The notes below the pieces were generated by a model. That model saw only the letters and a list, made by a program, of their open reading frames with translations, did no database searches and had not been told where the DNA came from. Shown here piece after piece: positions 9,855 to 18,846 of a stretch of 33,029 nt of DNA. Source of the DNA: Bacteroidales bacterium (GTDB lineage Bacteria > Bacteroidota > Bacteroidia > Bacteroidales > UBA7960); contig PWJC01000159.1 in NCBI GenBank assembly GCA_003560165.1, positions 1-33,029 of the forward strand, in the 5' to 3' direction. Each line of letters starts with the position of its first letter. Positions within the stretch are counted from its first letter, which is position 1. A program made the translations under genes and the position numbers.

Positions 9855-9887
9855 GACGTGTACGGTTTATCAGCCCAAAAGAGCCGC

Positions 9888-10199
9888 TTATTTGTTTACC
9901 TTTCCGATCTTCTCCTCTACCGAAGCCACCTTCGCATGCATCCGCCCGCTCTTTCCCTTGCGGATATCGAGCTTTATGGCCGAATACACCCTGTTGCTGT
10001 CCTCCCCGATCAAACGGTACGCCTTCCCGACAAGTTCCAGCAAGGGCTCAAGCGACCCGGCCTCGACTATGCTGCCCATGGGCGTAAGCTGATAGTCGAA
10101 CCAGCTCTCGCGGATCATGTCGATGATGCGGCTCACGTATTCGCTGACACTTTCGCCCTTGTCGGTGGGGAACATCGAAAACTCCATCAGAACAGACAT
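9888..10199 (-). CDS. MTH1187-family thiamine-binding protein
   Basis: 103 aa: [60 protein letters not shown]; family-typical. Confidence 0.82.
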   Translation of the reverse strand: MSVLMEFSMFPTDKGESVSEYVSRIIDMIRESWFDYQLTPMGSIVEAGSLEPLLELVGKAYRLIGEDSNRVYSAIKLDIRKGKSGRMHAKVASVEEKIGKVNK

Positions 10200-10272
10200 A
10201 ACTGTATTTTGGTTTTTTGGATATCATCATCGAAATTACACAAGCCCCGCATGGTTTCAAAGGGAATGATCG

Positions 10273-10280
10273 TATATTTG
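10273..10280 (+). promoter_or_regulatory. Bacteroidota -7 element for sucD
   Basis: TATATTTG (TAnnTTTG) 36 nt upstream of the ATG at 10317; -33 not clear. Confidence 0.45.
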
Positions 10281-10316
10281 AAAAAAAATGAACGTACCCG
10301 ATATAAGACAACAACC

Positions 10317-11195
10317 ATGAGCGTACTCGTAAATAAGGATTCAAGGGTGGTGGTGCAGGGATTCACCGGAACGGAAGGTAGTTTTCATGCATCCCAGATG
10401 ATCGAATACGGCACCCGTGTGGTGGGCGGGGTTACCCCCGGCAAGGGCGGGCAGACCCATCTCGATCTGCCGGTGTTCAACAGCGTGAAGGAAGCCGTGG
10501 AAAAAGCCGGTGCAAATGTCAGTGTCATCTTTGTGCCTCCGGCCTTTGCCGCCGATGCCATGCTGGAAGCAGCCGATGCCGGCATCGGGGTGATCGTCTG
10601 CATTACCGAAGGGATCCCGGTCCAGGACATGCTGATGGTAAAGGAATACCTTAAAAACAGGCCGTCGCGCCTCATCGGCCCCAATTGCCCCGGGGTGATC
10701 ACCCCGGGCGAAGCAAAGGTGGGCATCATGCCGGGCTTCATCCACCAGCCCGGCCGCATCGGCATTGTGTCCCGCTCAGGCACCCTGACCTACGAAGCGG
10801 TTGACCAGGTAACCAAGGAGGGTTTGGGCCAATCCACCTGCATCGGTATCGGAGGAGACCCCGTCCCGGGCACCACCATGAAGGAAGCGGTTCAGCTTTT
10901 AATGGAAGATCCGGGCACCGATGCCATTATCATGATCGGAGAGATCGGAGGCGGAATGGAGGCCGAGGCAGCCAGGTACATCCGCGACAATGGGACCAAA
11001 CCCGTGGTCAGTTTCATAGCCGGGGCCACCGCCCCCAAAGGCCGCACCATGGGTCATGCCGGTGCCATCATCGGGGGGAAGGAAGATACCGCCGAAGCAA
11101 AAAAAGAGATTCTGAAACAATGCGGGGTGGTGGTGGTGGAATCTCCGGCCGACATCGGGAAAAGCGTTGTACAGGTCTTAAAAGGCAGAGGATGA
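10317..11195 (+). CDS. sucD: Succinyl-CoA synthetase alpha subunit
   Basis: True start inside ORF 9849..11195: [51 protein letters not shown]; active-site GHAGAIIGG. Confidence 0.96.
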   Translation: MSVLVNKDSRVVVQGFTGTEGSFHASQMIEYGTRVVGGVTPGKGGQTHLDLPVFNSVKEAVEKAGANVSVIFVPPAFAADAMLEAADAGIGVIVCITEGIPVQDMLMVKEYLKNRPSRLIGPNCPGVITPGEAKVGIMPGFIHQPGRIGIVSRSGTLTYEAVDQVTKEGLGQSTCIGIGGDPVPGTTMKEAVQLLMEDPGTDAIIMIGEIGGGMEAEAARYIRDNGTKPVVSFIAGATAPKGRTMGHAGAIIGGKEDTAEAKKEILKQCGVVVVESPADIGKSVVQVLKGRG

Positions 11196-11196
11196 C

Positions 11197-12651
11197 TTAT
11201 TCTTCTTCCGGAATGGGATGAAATTGCAGGGCGCCGATATCCGGTCGCTGCAGCCGGCTCCTGCCTGCAAGGTCGTAAGGGACCCCGGCGGCAACCGAGG
11301 GGTTTCCCGCCCCTATGGCGGGAGAACCTTCCTTAAGCCTGAAATCATGTTCTCCGGGCTCGTTGAACAGGGGGTCGAGATTGACCAGGGGGTTGACGAA
11401 GGCTTCGGAGGTGGTAGAAAGCCGGGTACGCAGCAGGCAATGGTCAAAGGTGTATTCCATCTCGCTTCCCGGGGCCAGGTCAAAAGCGATCTCTTCCTGA
11501 TTGCTTCCATAAATAATGCTGTTTCCGAAAAACAGATGGTCGAAATCCCTTTGCTGGATATTTCCGTCGATGTCTTCGTAATAATTGTTGATGATCACCG
11601 AGGGGGTATTGCGGATGCCGGTACGGTAATAATTGGCAATGGTCAGATGCCGGAAATCGTAATGCCCGCCCAGGGCGAGTACCAGGGCGTGGTCACCACA
11701 GTTGGCAATGGCCATGTTCTCGCCCACCACATGGCTGCCCTGGGCCAGCAAGCCTGCCAGGCTCATGTTTTTGATGACAGTATTGCTGATTTGCAGGGTC
11801 GGATGGACCTGGCTGCCGAGGGTGTCGACATGGAGGCCCACCGTGCCATTCTTTATCAATGCGTGATCGATTGTGTGGTTTTTGCTGTTGGCAGTAAGCC
11901 ATATACGCCCCCATTGCCCGGGCTGGTCGCGGTAAAAGGATTCCAACCGGTCGCCCTGGATGCTCACCGGGTTTTCGCTGCTGCCGGCAATTTCCAGGGT
12001 GGAGCGCTGAAGGAATACCAGACTGGAGTTGTTGTGCATGTGAACACGGGTGCCTTCTTCCATCCTCAGGGTCACATCGGGGGCTACCACCGCCAGCCCG
12101 TAAACCACATACGGGAGATGCGATGTCCAGCTGGTGTTTTGGTCGATCACGTGATAGGATACGCCCGACTGGGGATCGGTGTAATTCGGGTGGATAAAAT
12201 GAGCATCCTGTCCCCAGGCTACCAGCTTAACATCCTGAATGTTGTTGTTGGTGTTGAACACCACGCTGTCGACAATGGTCAGCGGAAGATCCTGGTTAAC
12301 CGGGTCGACGGTGACTTCTACGAATACGAAGAGGCTGTCGTTTGCCTCGATGGCCACATCATGAAGCATGGTTCCGGAGCGCCCGTCGACATTGATGCGA
12401 AAAAACGATTGACTTCCTCCGGCCAGGGACACCGTAGAGAGATTGATGCGGCGGTTGTGGGTGTTGTACACCCTGAACGATCGTGTGGACGAACCCAGGC
12501 TGGTGAACACGGTGTCGAAAAGCAGGGAATCGTGCGAAAAGGAAAGGCTGAGCGAGGGGTCGGTATCAAAACCATCGTCCCTGCAAGAAAAAAAAGACAT
12601 TGCAACAAGGACGGCGGCAAAAAAAAGGATCAGTGAACGAAAATAATACAT
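11197..12651 (-). CDS. Right-handed parallel beta-helix lipoprotein
   Basis: Start MYYFRSLILFFAAVLVAMSFFSC with lipobox (ORF extends to 12681). Repetitive beta-helix body and C-terminal GSPAIGAGNPSVAAGVPYDLAGRSRLQRPDIGALQF. Confidence 0.85.
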   Translation of the reverse strand: MYYFRSLILFFAAVLVAMSFFSCRDDGFDTDPSLSLSFSHDSLLFDTVFTSLGSSTRSFRVYNTHNRRINLSTVSLAGGSQSFFRINVDGRSGTMLHDVAIEANDSLFVFVEVTVDPVNQDLPLTIVDSVVFNTNNNIQDVKLVAWGQDAHFIHPNYTDPQSGVSYHVIDQNTSWTSHLPYVVYGLAVVAPDVTLRMEEGTRVHMHNNSSLVFLQRSTLEIAGSSENPVSIQGDRLESFYRDQPGQWGRIWLTANSKNHTIDHALIKNGTVGLHVDTLGSQVHPTLQISNTVIKNMSLAGLLAQGSHVVGENMAIANCGDHALVLALGGHYDFRHLTIANYYRTGIRNTPSVIINNYYEDIDGNIQQRDFDHLFFGNSIIYGSNQEEIAFDLAPGSEMEYTFDHCLLRTRLSTTSEAFVNPLVNLDPLFNEPGEHDFRLKEGSPAIGAGNPSVAAGVPYDLAGRSRLQRPDIGALQFHPIPEEE

Positions 12652-12737
12652 CCGGATGTCTTCAGAACCATGTCCAAACAAAAGAACGAAAGCCCCGTCA
12701 TTATGTTATAAACGGGCCAAAAAAAACAGCAAAATCG

Positions 12738-12767
12738 TTTGCGGCAAGCAAAATTAATGTAATTTTG
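12738..12767 (+). promoter_or_regulatory. Bacteroidota sigma-ABfr-type promoter for the TPR gene
   Basis: TTTG (12738-12741), N18, TAATTTTG (12760-12767); ATG at 12787. Confidence 0.65.
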
Positions 12768-12786
12768 CATCCTAAATCACGAACCC

Positions 12787-13476
12787 ATGGCAAAAAGCAA
12801 AAAGTCGCAAAAGGAAGAAAAAAACATTGTTGCCGTAGAGCAGGCACTCAGCCGTTCGGAACAGTTTATCGAACGCCACCAGAACAACATCATTTATACG
12901 GTCGCCATCATTGTCCTTCTGATTGCAGGGTATATCGGATATACCCGCTTCATTCTCGAGCCCAGGAACAGAGAGGCCCGTGCCGAGATGTTCATGGCAG
13001 AAAAATATTTTGAAAGGCAGGATTTTGAACTGGCCCTGGAGGGAGATGCCGAGTACCCCGGATTTCTGGAAATCATTTCGGACTACCGCAGGACGGATGC
13101 AGCCAACCTGTCCCGGTTCTACGCTGGCATCAGCCTGATGCAACTGGGCGAATGGGAAGAGGGCATCGAATTCCTCGAAAAGTTCCGAAAGCGCGATCAG
13201 CTGTTGGGAGCCATGGCTTTCGGTGCCATCGGCGATGCCTATTGGCAACTGGGCGACACCGAACGGGCGGCCAGGTACTACCGGCGTGCCTATGAATACA
13301 AGCCCAACGATCTGACCACCCCGGCCTATCTGATGAAAGCAGGAATGTTGTTTGAATCGGAGGGCAGGTACGCCGACGCTCTTTCCCGCTACAAGCGAAT
13401 CCGCGACGAATACCGCGACAGCGCCGAAGCACGGGACATCGAGAAATACATTGCCCGCGCAGAGGCAAAGCGATAG
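12787..13476 (+). CDS. Tetratricopeptide repeat membrane-anchored protein
   Basis: 229 aa. Single TM (NIIYTVAIIVLLIAGYIGYTRF) followed by TPR-like repeats (AFGAIGDAYWQLGDTERAARYYRRAYEYKPND). Confidence 0.85.
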   Translation: MAKSKKSQKEEKNIVAVEQALSRSEQFIERHQNNIIYTVAIIVLLIAGYIGYTRFILEPRNREARAEMFMAEKYFERQDFELALEGDAEYPGFLEIISDYRRTDAANLSRFYAGISLMQLGEWEEGIEFLEKFRKRDQLLGAMAFGAIGDAYWQLGDTERAARYYRRAYEYKPNDLTTPAYLMKAGMLFESEGRYADALSRYKRIRDEYRDSAEARDIEKYIARAEAKR

Positions 13477-13536
13477 GCTTTGCCTGTTTGCTGGCCCCCC
13501 CGCCCCCGTATCACAAACAGCCCATCCACGCCAGCC

Positions 13537-14061
13537 ATGTGTGCCAAAAAAAAGAATCTTTCTTCTGTTGAAGGTCTTCCCGTTCCCGACGCAAGCAATA
13601 TGTGTTTCGGCATCCTTACCTCAGCCTGGAACAGCCAGATCACCGAAGCCCTGCAGCAGGGGGCTGTAAATACCCTCAAGGCCCACGGCGTAAAGGACGC
13701 AGACATCATCATTCACAAGGTACCCGGCAGCTATGAACTTCCGCAGGCTGCCGCCTATATGATCAGGGAATTGCCGGTAGATGCCGTTATTTGCCTGGGT
13801 TGTTTGATCCAGGGCGAAACCAGGCATTTTGAATTCATTTCGCAGGCGGTGGCCAATGCCTGCATGACCATAGGCCTGGAAACATACAGGCCGGTGATCT
13901 TCGGGGTACTTACCACCGACACCTTCGAACAGGCCGCGCAGAGGTCGGGCGGGAAGCACGGCAACAAAGGGGATGAAGCCGCAGTGGCAGCCATTCAGAT
14001 GATTCACCTAAAGCGAAAGATGAAATCGGATAGCCAGGAATTCAGGGATACAGTACAATAG
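13537..14061 (+). CDS. ribH: 6,7-dimethyl-8-ribityllumazine synthase
   Basis: Start MCAKKKNLSS within ORF 13480..14061. Motifs FGILTSAWNSQITEALQQGA, VPGSYELPQAA, CLGCLIQGETRHFEFI, GVLTTDTFEQAAQRSGGKHGNKG. Confidence 0.97.
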   Translation: MCAKKKNLSSVEGLPVPDASNMCFGILTSAWNSQITEALQQGAVNTLKAHGVKDADIIIHKVPGSYELPQAAAYMIRELPVDAVICLGCLIQGETRHFEFISQAVANACMTIGLETYRPVIFGVLTTDTFEQAAQRSGGKHGNKGDEAAVAAIQMIHLKRKMKSDSQEFRDTVQ

Positions 14062-14096
14062 GTCATTCCCAAATCAGGAAACGAAAACCGCATTCC

Positions 14097-15068
14097 ATGC
14101 AAAACCCGCATTTGCGTATCGTATTCATGGGCACACCCGGTCTGGCCGCTCATGTGTTACAGTCCATTGTCGAAGAAGGGTATACTGTGGTTGGCGTGGT
14201 CACTGCACCCGACCGCCCTTCGGGAAGGGGAAGGAAAATCCGTTTTTCGGCCGTAAAGGAATATGCGATCAGCCGCGGACTTCCGCTGTTGCAGCCCACC
14301 AACCTGAAAGACCCCGGATTTACCGGCAGGCTGCGTGAGTTCCGGCCCGACCTGCAGGTGGTGGTGGCCTTTCGCATGCTGCCCGCTGAGGTATGGTCGC
14401 TGCCCCCCCTGGGTACCTTTAACCTGCATGCCTCTCTATTGCCCGACTACCGCGGGGCAGCCCCCATCAACTGGGTCATCATCAGGGGTGAAAATGAGAC
14501 CGGGGTGACAACTTTTCTGATCGATCAGCAGATAGACACAGGCAATATCCTGTACAGGAAAAGGATCCCACTAGCACTCTACGAAACGGCAGGAAGCCTG
14601 CTGGAAAAGGTAAAGACCGAGGGCGCTGGCCTGGTGTTGCTAACCATCGAGGCCGTCGCTGCCGGGAAAGTAGAACCCAAAAACCAGGATGTCTACGTGA
14701 GCGAACCCGCCTTATTGAACAAGGCGCCAAAAATACACAAGGAAGATTGCCGGATCCGCTGGGACAGGCCCTGCCGGGAAGTTGTCAACCTGATCCATGG
14801 CCTGAGCCCCGCCCCCGGGGCATTTTGCACCCTGAAAGATGAGCAGGGCCGGGAGTTCAATCTGAAACTGTTTGAAGCAAGACCCGAACCGGAAAAGCAC
14901 CTCCACGCCCCGGGCTGCCTGTTTACCAACAACAAAAGCCAGATCCGGTTTTCCACTCCCGATGGATATGTCAGGGTACTCCGTTTGCAGTTGCCAGGTA
15001 AAAAACGGATGGATACCGAAGAACTGCTGAGGGGATACCGTTTTCATAGAGCGGTTCCTGAGCCCTGA
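14097..15068 (+). CDS. fmt: Methionyl-tRNA formyltransferase
   Basis: 323 aa. FMGTPGLAAHVLQSIVEEGYTVVGVVTAPDRPSGRGRK, FNLHASLLPDYRGAAPINWVIIRGENETGVTTFLID. Confidence 0.98.
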   Translation: MQNPHLRIVFMGTPGLAAHVLQSIVEEGYTVVGVVTAPDRPSGRGRKIRFSAVKEYAISRGLPLLQPTNLKDPGFTGRLREFRPDLQVVVAFRMLPAEVWSLPPLGTFNLHASLLPDYRGAAPINWVIIRGENETGVTTFLIDQQIDTGNILYRKRIPLALYETAGSLLEKVKTEGAGLVLLTIEAVAAGKVEPKNQDVYVSEPALLNKAPKIHKEDCRIRWDRPCREVVNLIHGLSPAPGAFCTLKDEQGREFNLKLFEARPEPEKHLHAPGCLFTNNKSQIRFSTPDGYVRVLRLQLPGKKRMDTEELLRGYRFHRAVPEP

Positions 15069-15118
15069 AAAAGCCGAAACCCCTTATGTGGCCTGCAAAG
15101 GCTGCATTTTGACCTGAG

Positions 15119-15148
15119 TTATCAACAAAACCCCCGATTTTATCAACA
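15119..15148 (+). repeat. Two direct copies of TTATCAACA, 21 bp apart
   Basis: 15119-15127 and 15140-15148, in the fmt-HU intergenic region; resembles the DnaA-box consensus TTATNCACA with one mismatch. Confidence 0.4.
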
Positions 15149-15195
15149 ATTTCTCATATTTCCCGCTTTGGGCTTTCATTTTCGGTGAAATAACA

Positions 15196-15203
15196 TATAT
15201 TTG
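15196..15203 (+). promoter_or_regulatory. Bacteroidota -7 element for the HU gene
   Basis: TATATTTG (TAnnTTTG) with upstream TTTG at 15167-15170 (N25, somewhat long). Confidence 0.45.
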
Positions 15204-15255
15204 CATTGGTTAATGGAAACTTCATTCTATTTTTTAACCACAAAAACTTAAAAAA

Positions 15256-15528
15256 ATGAACAAAGCAGAATTGATTGATGCCATCGCATCCGAAGCAGAC
15301 CTGACCAAGGCAGATGCCAAGAGAGCACTGGACGCTTTCATTGGTGCTACCACCAACGCATTGAAAAAAGGTGAGCGGGTGGCCCTGGTAGGTTTTGGGT
15401 CATTCTCCGTATCTAGCAGGGAAGCGCGCAAGGGTAGAAATCCACAAAGCGGTATGGAAATTACCATCCCGGCCAAGAAGGTGGTCAAATTCAAGGCAGG
15501 GACCGAACTGGCCGACATGGTTAAGTAG
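15256..15528 (+). CDS. HU-family DNA-binding protein
   Basis: 90 aa: [82 protein letters not shown]. Confidence 0.97.
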   Translation: MNKAELIDAIASEADLTKADAKRALDAFIGATTNALKKGERVALVGFGSFSVSSREARKGRNPQSGMEITIPAKKVVKFKAGTELADMVK

Positions 15529-15547
15529 GCACCTTATTGAAACAGGA

Positions 15548-15575
15548 CCCCGGCTGTTCGCCGGGGTTTTTTTTT
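15548..15575 (+). terminator. Rho-independent terminator after HU
   Basis: CCCCGGC-TGTTC-GCCGGGG followed by nine T. Confidence 0.92.
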
Positions 15576-15657
15576 AAAATCCGGGCAATCATTCGTATTT
15601 TTACCAAATAGCCGGGAGATCACTCCCTGTGTGGCTGCATTGTATAATACATCCGAC

Positions 15658-16698
15658 ATGAGCATTGAAGACAAGCTTAAAAAGTTCGATCCCAGTGGGG
15701 TGGCCAATACTTCGAACAATATATTCGGGCTACCTTTCAGCCCTGCCGAGTCAAGGCTTGTCTTCATTCCCCTGCCCTGGGACGTAACGGTCTCCAATCA
15801 GAGCGGAGCCGCCAACGGACCCCGGAATATCCTGGAATGTTCCTACCAGACAGACCTCTATGACCCATTGGTACCCGGGGCATGGAAACAGGGCATGGCC
15901 ATGGAAGACATCGATCCGTCTGTCCTTACCCAAAACCGGCACTACAGACCTCAGGCCGAACGCATCATTTCGCTCCTGGAATCGGGAGGCAATGTGCAGG
16001 AGAGTGATGAATTTCAGGCCATGCTCAACAGGATCAACCAGGCCTGTGAGCACATGGCCATTGAGCTGGAAATGAAATGCCTGCAGTACCTGGAAAACGG
16101 ACAGATCCCCTTTGTGGTTGGCGGGGATCACAGCACCTCCCTGGGCCTGATCAGGGCCCTGGCCCGCAACCACGACTTTGGCATACTGCAAATCGATGCC
16201 CATGCCGATATGCGAAATGCCTACCAAGGTTTTATCCACTCCCATGCCTCGGTCATGTACAATGCACTGCATACCGAAGGGGTGGAAAAAATTGTTCAGG
16301 CAGGCATCCGGGAACTCTGCCCCGAGGAAATACAACTTATATCGTACAGGCACAAACAGGTTCAGACATTTTTTGACCACGACCTGCACCAGCGTTTGTT
16401 TGAAGGGGAAAACTGGGCAGAGATTTGCCACGACATTATCGGGCGGCTACCCGACAACATCTATGTGAGCCTGGACGTAGACGGTCTCGATCCTTCGCTC
16501 TGTCCCGGCACCGGCACCCCCGTGCCGGGCGGGCTGACCTATAACCAGGTCCTCTTCCTGCTCGCAGTGGCTTTCAACAGCGGGAAGCGAATTATCGGTG
16601 CCGACCTGGTGGAAACCGGAGCTGGTCCGCTCGACGGCGTGGTCTCATCCAGGCTGCTATTCCGTATGGCCGGCATGATGATCAAAAGCAATCAGTGA
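15658..16698 (+). CDS. Arginase/agmatinase/formimidoylglutamase-family ureohydrolase
   Basis: Start MSIEDKLKKFD in ORF 15631..16698. Mn-binding motifs GGDHS, DAHADMR, DVDGLDPS; GTGTPVPGG. Confidence 0.92.
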   Translation: MSIEDKLKKFDPSGVANTSNNIFGLPFSPAESRLVFIPLPWDVTVSNQSGAANGPRNILECSYQTDLYDPLVPGAWKQGMAMEDIDPSVLTQNRHYRPQAERIISLLESGGNVQESDEFQAMLNRINQACEHMAIELEMKCLQYLENGQIPFVVGGDHSTSLGLIRALARNHDFGILQIDAHADMRNAYQGFIHSHASVMYNALHTEGVEKIVQAGIRELCPEEIQLISYRHKQVQTFFDHDLHQRLFEGENWAEICHDIIGRLPDNIYVSLDVDGLDPSLCPGTGTPVPGGLTYNQVLFLLAVAFNSGKRIIGADLVETGAGPLDGVVSSRLLFRMAGMMIKSNQ

Positions 16699-17444
16699 GC
16701 ACCATGCAGGAACTCCCGAGAATGTCGCCGGAACAAAAAAAACATTTGCTGGCCCTTTTGTCGGGACGCATTACCCCAAGGCGGCTGGCGAAGATGAAGC
16801 AGGTGGTGAAGAAGCGAACCCGCCACCTCACCCTGGTTCTGGAAGATATCTACCAACCGCATAATGCGAGCGCTGTTCTGCGTTCCTGCGAATGTTTCGG
16901 CATACAGGATGTGCACATTATCGAGAACCGGAATATTTATCAGGTAAATCCCGACGTGGTACTGGGGGCAACAAAATGGCTCACTCTCCATCAATACGCT
17001 GCCGAAGAACACAATACACGAAGCTGCATTGAAAGGCTGAAGCAGCAGGGCTACCGCATTGTGGCCACCACCCCCCATCAGAACGACTGCCTGCTTCCCC
17101 ACCTGGAGGTGGACCAAAAAACGGCCCTGCTGTTTGGTACCGAACTGGAAGGCCTCAGCCGGGAGGCCATCGAAATGGCCGATGCCTTTGTGAGTATCCC
17201 AATGATGGGATTTTCCGAAAGCCTGAATATTTCGGTATCAGCAGCCATTTGTCTCTACCACCTCACATCAAAGATCAGGAAGAGTGTCGATTCGTGGACC
17301 CTGGATGAAGAAGAGAAAACCGACATCCTGATCAGCTGGATCCTTCAATCGGTACGCAATCCCGACGCCCTGATAAACCACCTCAGGCAGCAGCCCGGAA
17401 AGGCACAGGGTCAAACTCCCGGCCCGGACTGCGGTTTGCCGTGA
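16695..17444 (+). CDS. trmH: SpoU/TrmH-family tRNA (guanosine-2'-O)-methyltransferase
   Basis: RTRHLTLVLEDIYQPHNASAVLRSCECFGIQDVHIIE, LLFGTELEGLSREAI, IPMMGFSESLNISVSAAICLY. Start may be GTG 16695 or ATG 16704. Confidence 0.92.
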   Translation: MSTMQELPRMSPEQKKHLLALLSGRITPRRLAKMKQVVKKRTRHLTLVLEDIYQPHNASAVLRSCECFGIQDVHIIENRNIYQVNPDVVLGATKWLTLHQYAAEEHNTRSCIERLKQQGYRIVATTPHQNDCLLPHLEVDQKTALLFGTELEGLSREAIEMADAFVSIPMMGFSESLNISVSAAICLYHLTSKIRKSVDSWTLDEEEKTDILISWILQSVRNPDALINHLRQQPGKAQGQTPGPDCGLP

Positions 17445-18835
17445 TGGGAAACCCTTTGTACGATAAGTTCCCTGAAGCGCTGTCCCCTCTGCTCAAAATC
17501 CCTGAAGGCATTATAGCTGGCTGCCGCCGGCGAAAGCAGGCAAAGTCCGCCACGGGGGGTATTCCTGATAGCATATAATACGGCCTGGTCAAAGCTTTCT
17601 TCCCATTTGCAGTGCTTGCCCTCAAAACCCGGAACACCCCTGGCAACAGACAGCATGCGCCGGCCGGCATTGCCCGTAAACACCAGCAACCCGATCTGCG
17701 AACTTGCCAAAAAATCCATTAACCGGTCGTAGGACACCCCGCGGTCAGCACCCCCCAGTATCAGGGTGGTTGCCCCCGGGAATGACCTGACGGCCTCCAT
17801 GGTGGCTTCCGGAATGGTGGCGATGGAATCGTTGACGAATTCAACCCCCCCGAAGCTGCCAAGGTATTCGAGGCGATGAGGCAGGCCCCAAAAGGAAGCC
17901 ACTGCCCTGGTTACCGGCCCGGCTTTTGCCCCGAACAACAGGGCAGAAGCAGCGGCAGCCTTGATGTTCTGCAGGTTGTGCTGGCCTGGCAGGTGGTGGT
18001 TAATACAAGCATCCGGCAGTACTGCCCTGGAGGTTGATGTGATAAGATTGAGTTGGCCGCTTTCACAAAAGACCCCCCCCCATCCCAGGCGGGGCCTCCC
18101 CAGGCAGATCCGTGAAGCCCCGCTTTCAATGCCTGCCAGCTTGTTGCTGATGGCAGGGTTTTCGGGATCGAAGATCAGAAAGTCGTCCGGCTGCTGCCAA
18201 CGGGCAATGTTCAGCTTGGCTTGCTGATAGGCCTCGTAGGAGGCGTAGTGATCGAGATGCTCTTCAAAAATGTTCAGCAATACGGCAATATGTGGCGAAA
18301 CCCCGATATCCTGCAACTGGTGGCTGCTCATTTCGAAAACAATGCAGGTGTCGGGGCCCACGGCATCCAAAGCTTCAAAACAGGGCAGGCCGATATTGCC
18401 CACCAGCACCGATGGCATGGAGGCCTCCATCAGCATATGACGCAACAAACTGGCCGTGGTGCTTTTGCCCTTGGTGCCAGTGATGCCGGCCACCTGTTTA
18501 CGGAAGAACTCCAGGAACAATTCGGTTTGCGAACTGATGCGCCCCTGAACTCCATGTCCTTCAAGTTGTTTCAGAGGTATGCCGGGCGATTTGATGATGA
18601 TGTCGGCCTCTTTGAGTCCTGCCAGGTAATTTTCACCCAGAAAGCTGGTGGTATTGCAATCGGCCGCGCCGCCCAACGGCAAGGGTCCGATGGCCGGATT
18701 GCGGTCGCATATGAAGATGGGAAGCTCAGGGATGCTGCCGCGCAGCCACTTGTAGCTGGAGCGTCCTTCCCTGCCAAAACCCAGGATGGCGACTTTTTTA
18801 GCTGCAAAATACCTTTGAAGCAATATGGAGTGCAT
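17411..18835 (-). CDS. murD: UDP-N-acetylmuramoyl-L-alanine--(D- or L-)glutamate ligase (MurD/MurD2 family)
   Basis: Likely start MHSILLQRYFAAKKVAILGFGREGRSSYKWL in ORF 17411..18871. GTKGKSTTASLL, EMSSHQLQD, NIFEEHLDHY, HRLEYLGSFGGVEFVNDSIATIPEAT, LILGGADRG, LLSPAAASYNAFRDFEQRGQRF. Confidence 0.94.
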   Translation of the reverse strand: MHSILLQRYFAAKKVAILGFGREGRSSYKWLRGSIPELPIFICDRNPAIGPLPLGGAADCNTTSFLGENYLAGLKEADIIIKSPGIPLKQLEGHGVQGRISSQTELFLEFFRKQVAGITGTKGKSTTASLLRHMLMEASMPSVLVGNIGLPCFEALDAVGPDTCIVFEMSSHQLQDIGVSPHIAVLLNIFEEHLDHYASYEAYQQAKLNIARWQQPDDFLIFDPENPAISNKLAGIESGASRICLGRPRLGWGGVFCESGQLNLITSTSRAVLPDACINHHLPGQHNLQNIKAAAASALLFGAKAGPVTRAVASFWGLPHRLEYLGSFGGVEFVNDSIATIPEATMEAVRSFPGATTLILGGADRGVSYDRLMDFLASSQIGLLVFTGNAGRRMLSVARGVPGFEGKHCKWEESFDQAVLYAIRNTPRGGLCLLSPAAASYNAFRDFEQRGQRFRELIVQRVSHHGKPQSGPGV

Positions 18836-18846
18836 GGTCAGTGGGG

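Noticed and set aside
11308-11330. Imperfect hairpin CCCGCC-CCTAT-GGCGGG inside the beta-helix gene
   Set aside because: Within conserved coding sequence (GSPAIGAGNPSVAAG); likely codon-driven.
11218-12636. 472-aa plus-strand ORF opposite the beta-helix lipoprotein
   Set aside because: Composition artefact of GC-rich coding DNA; no recognisable motifs, while the minus strand has a signal peptide, lipobox and conserved C-terminus.
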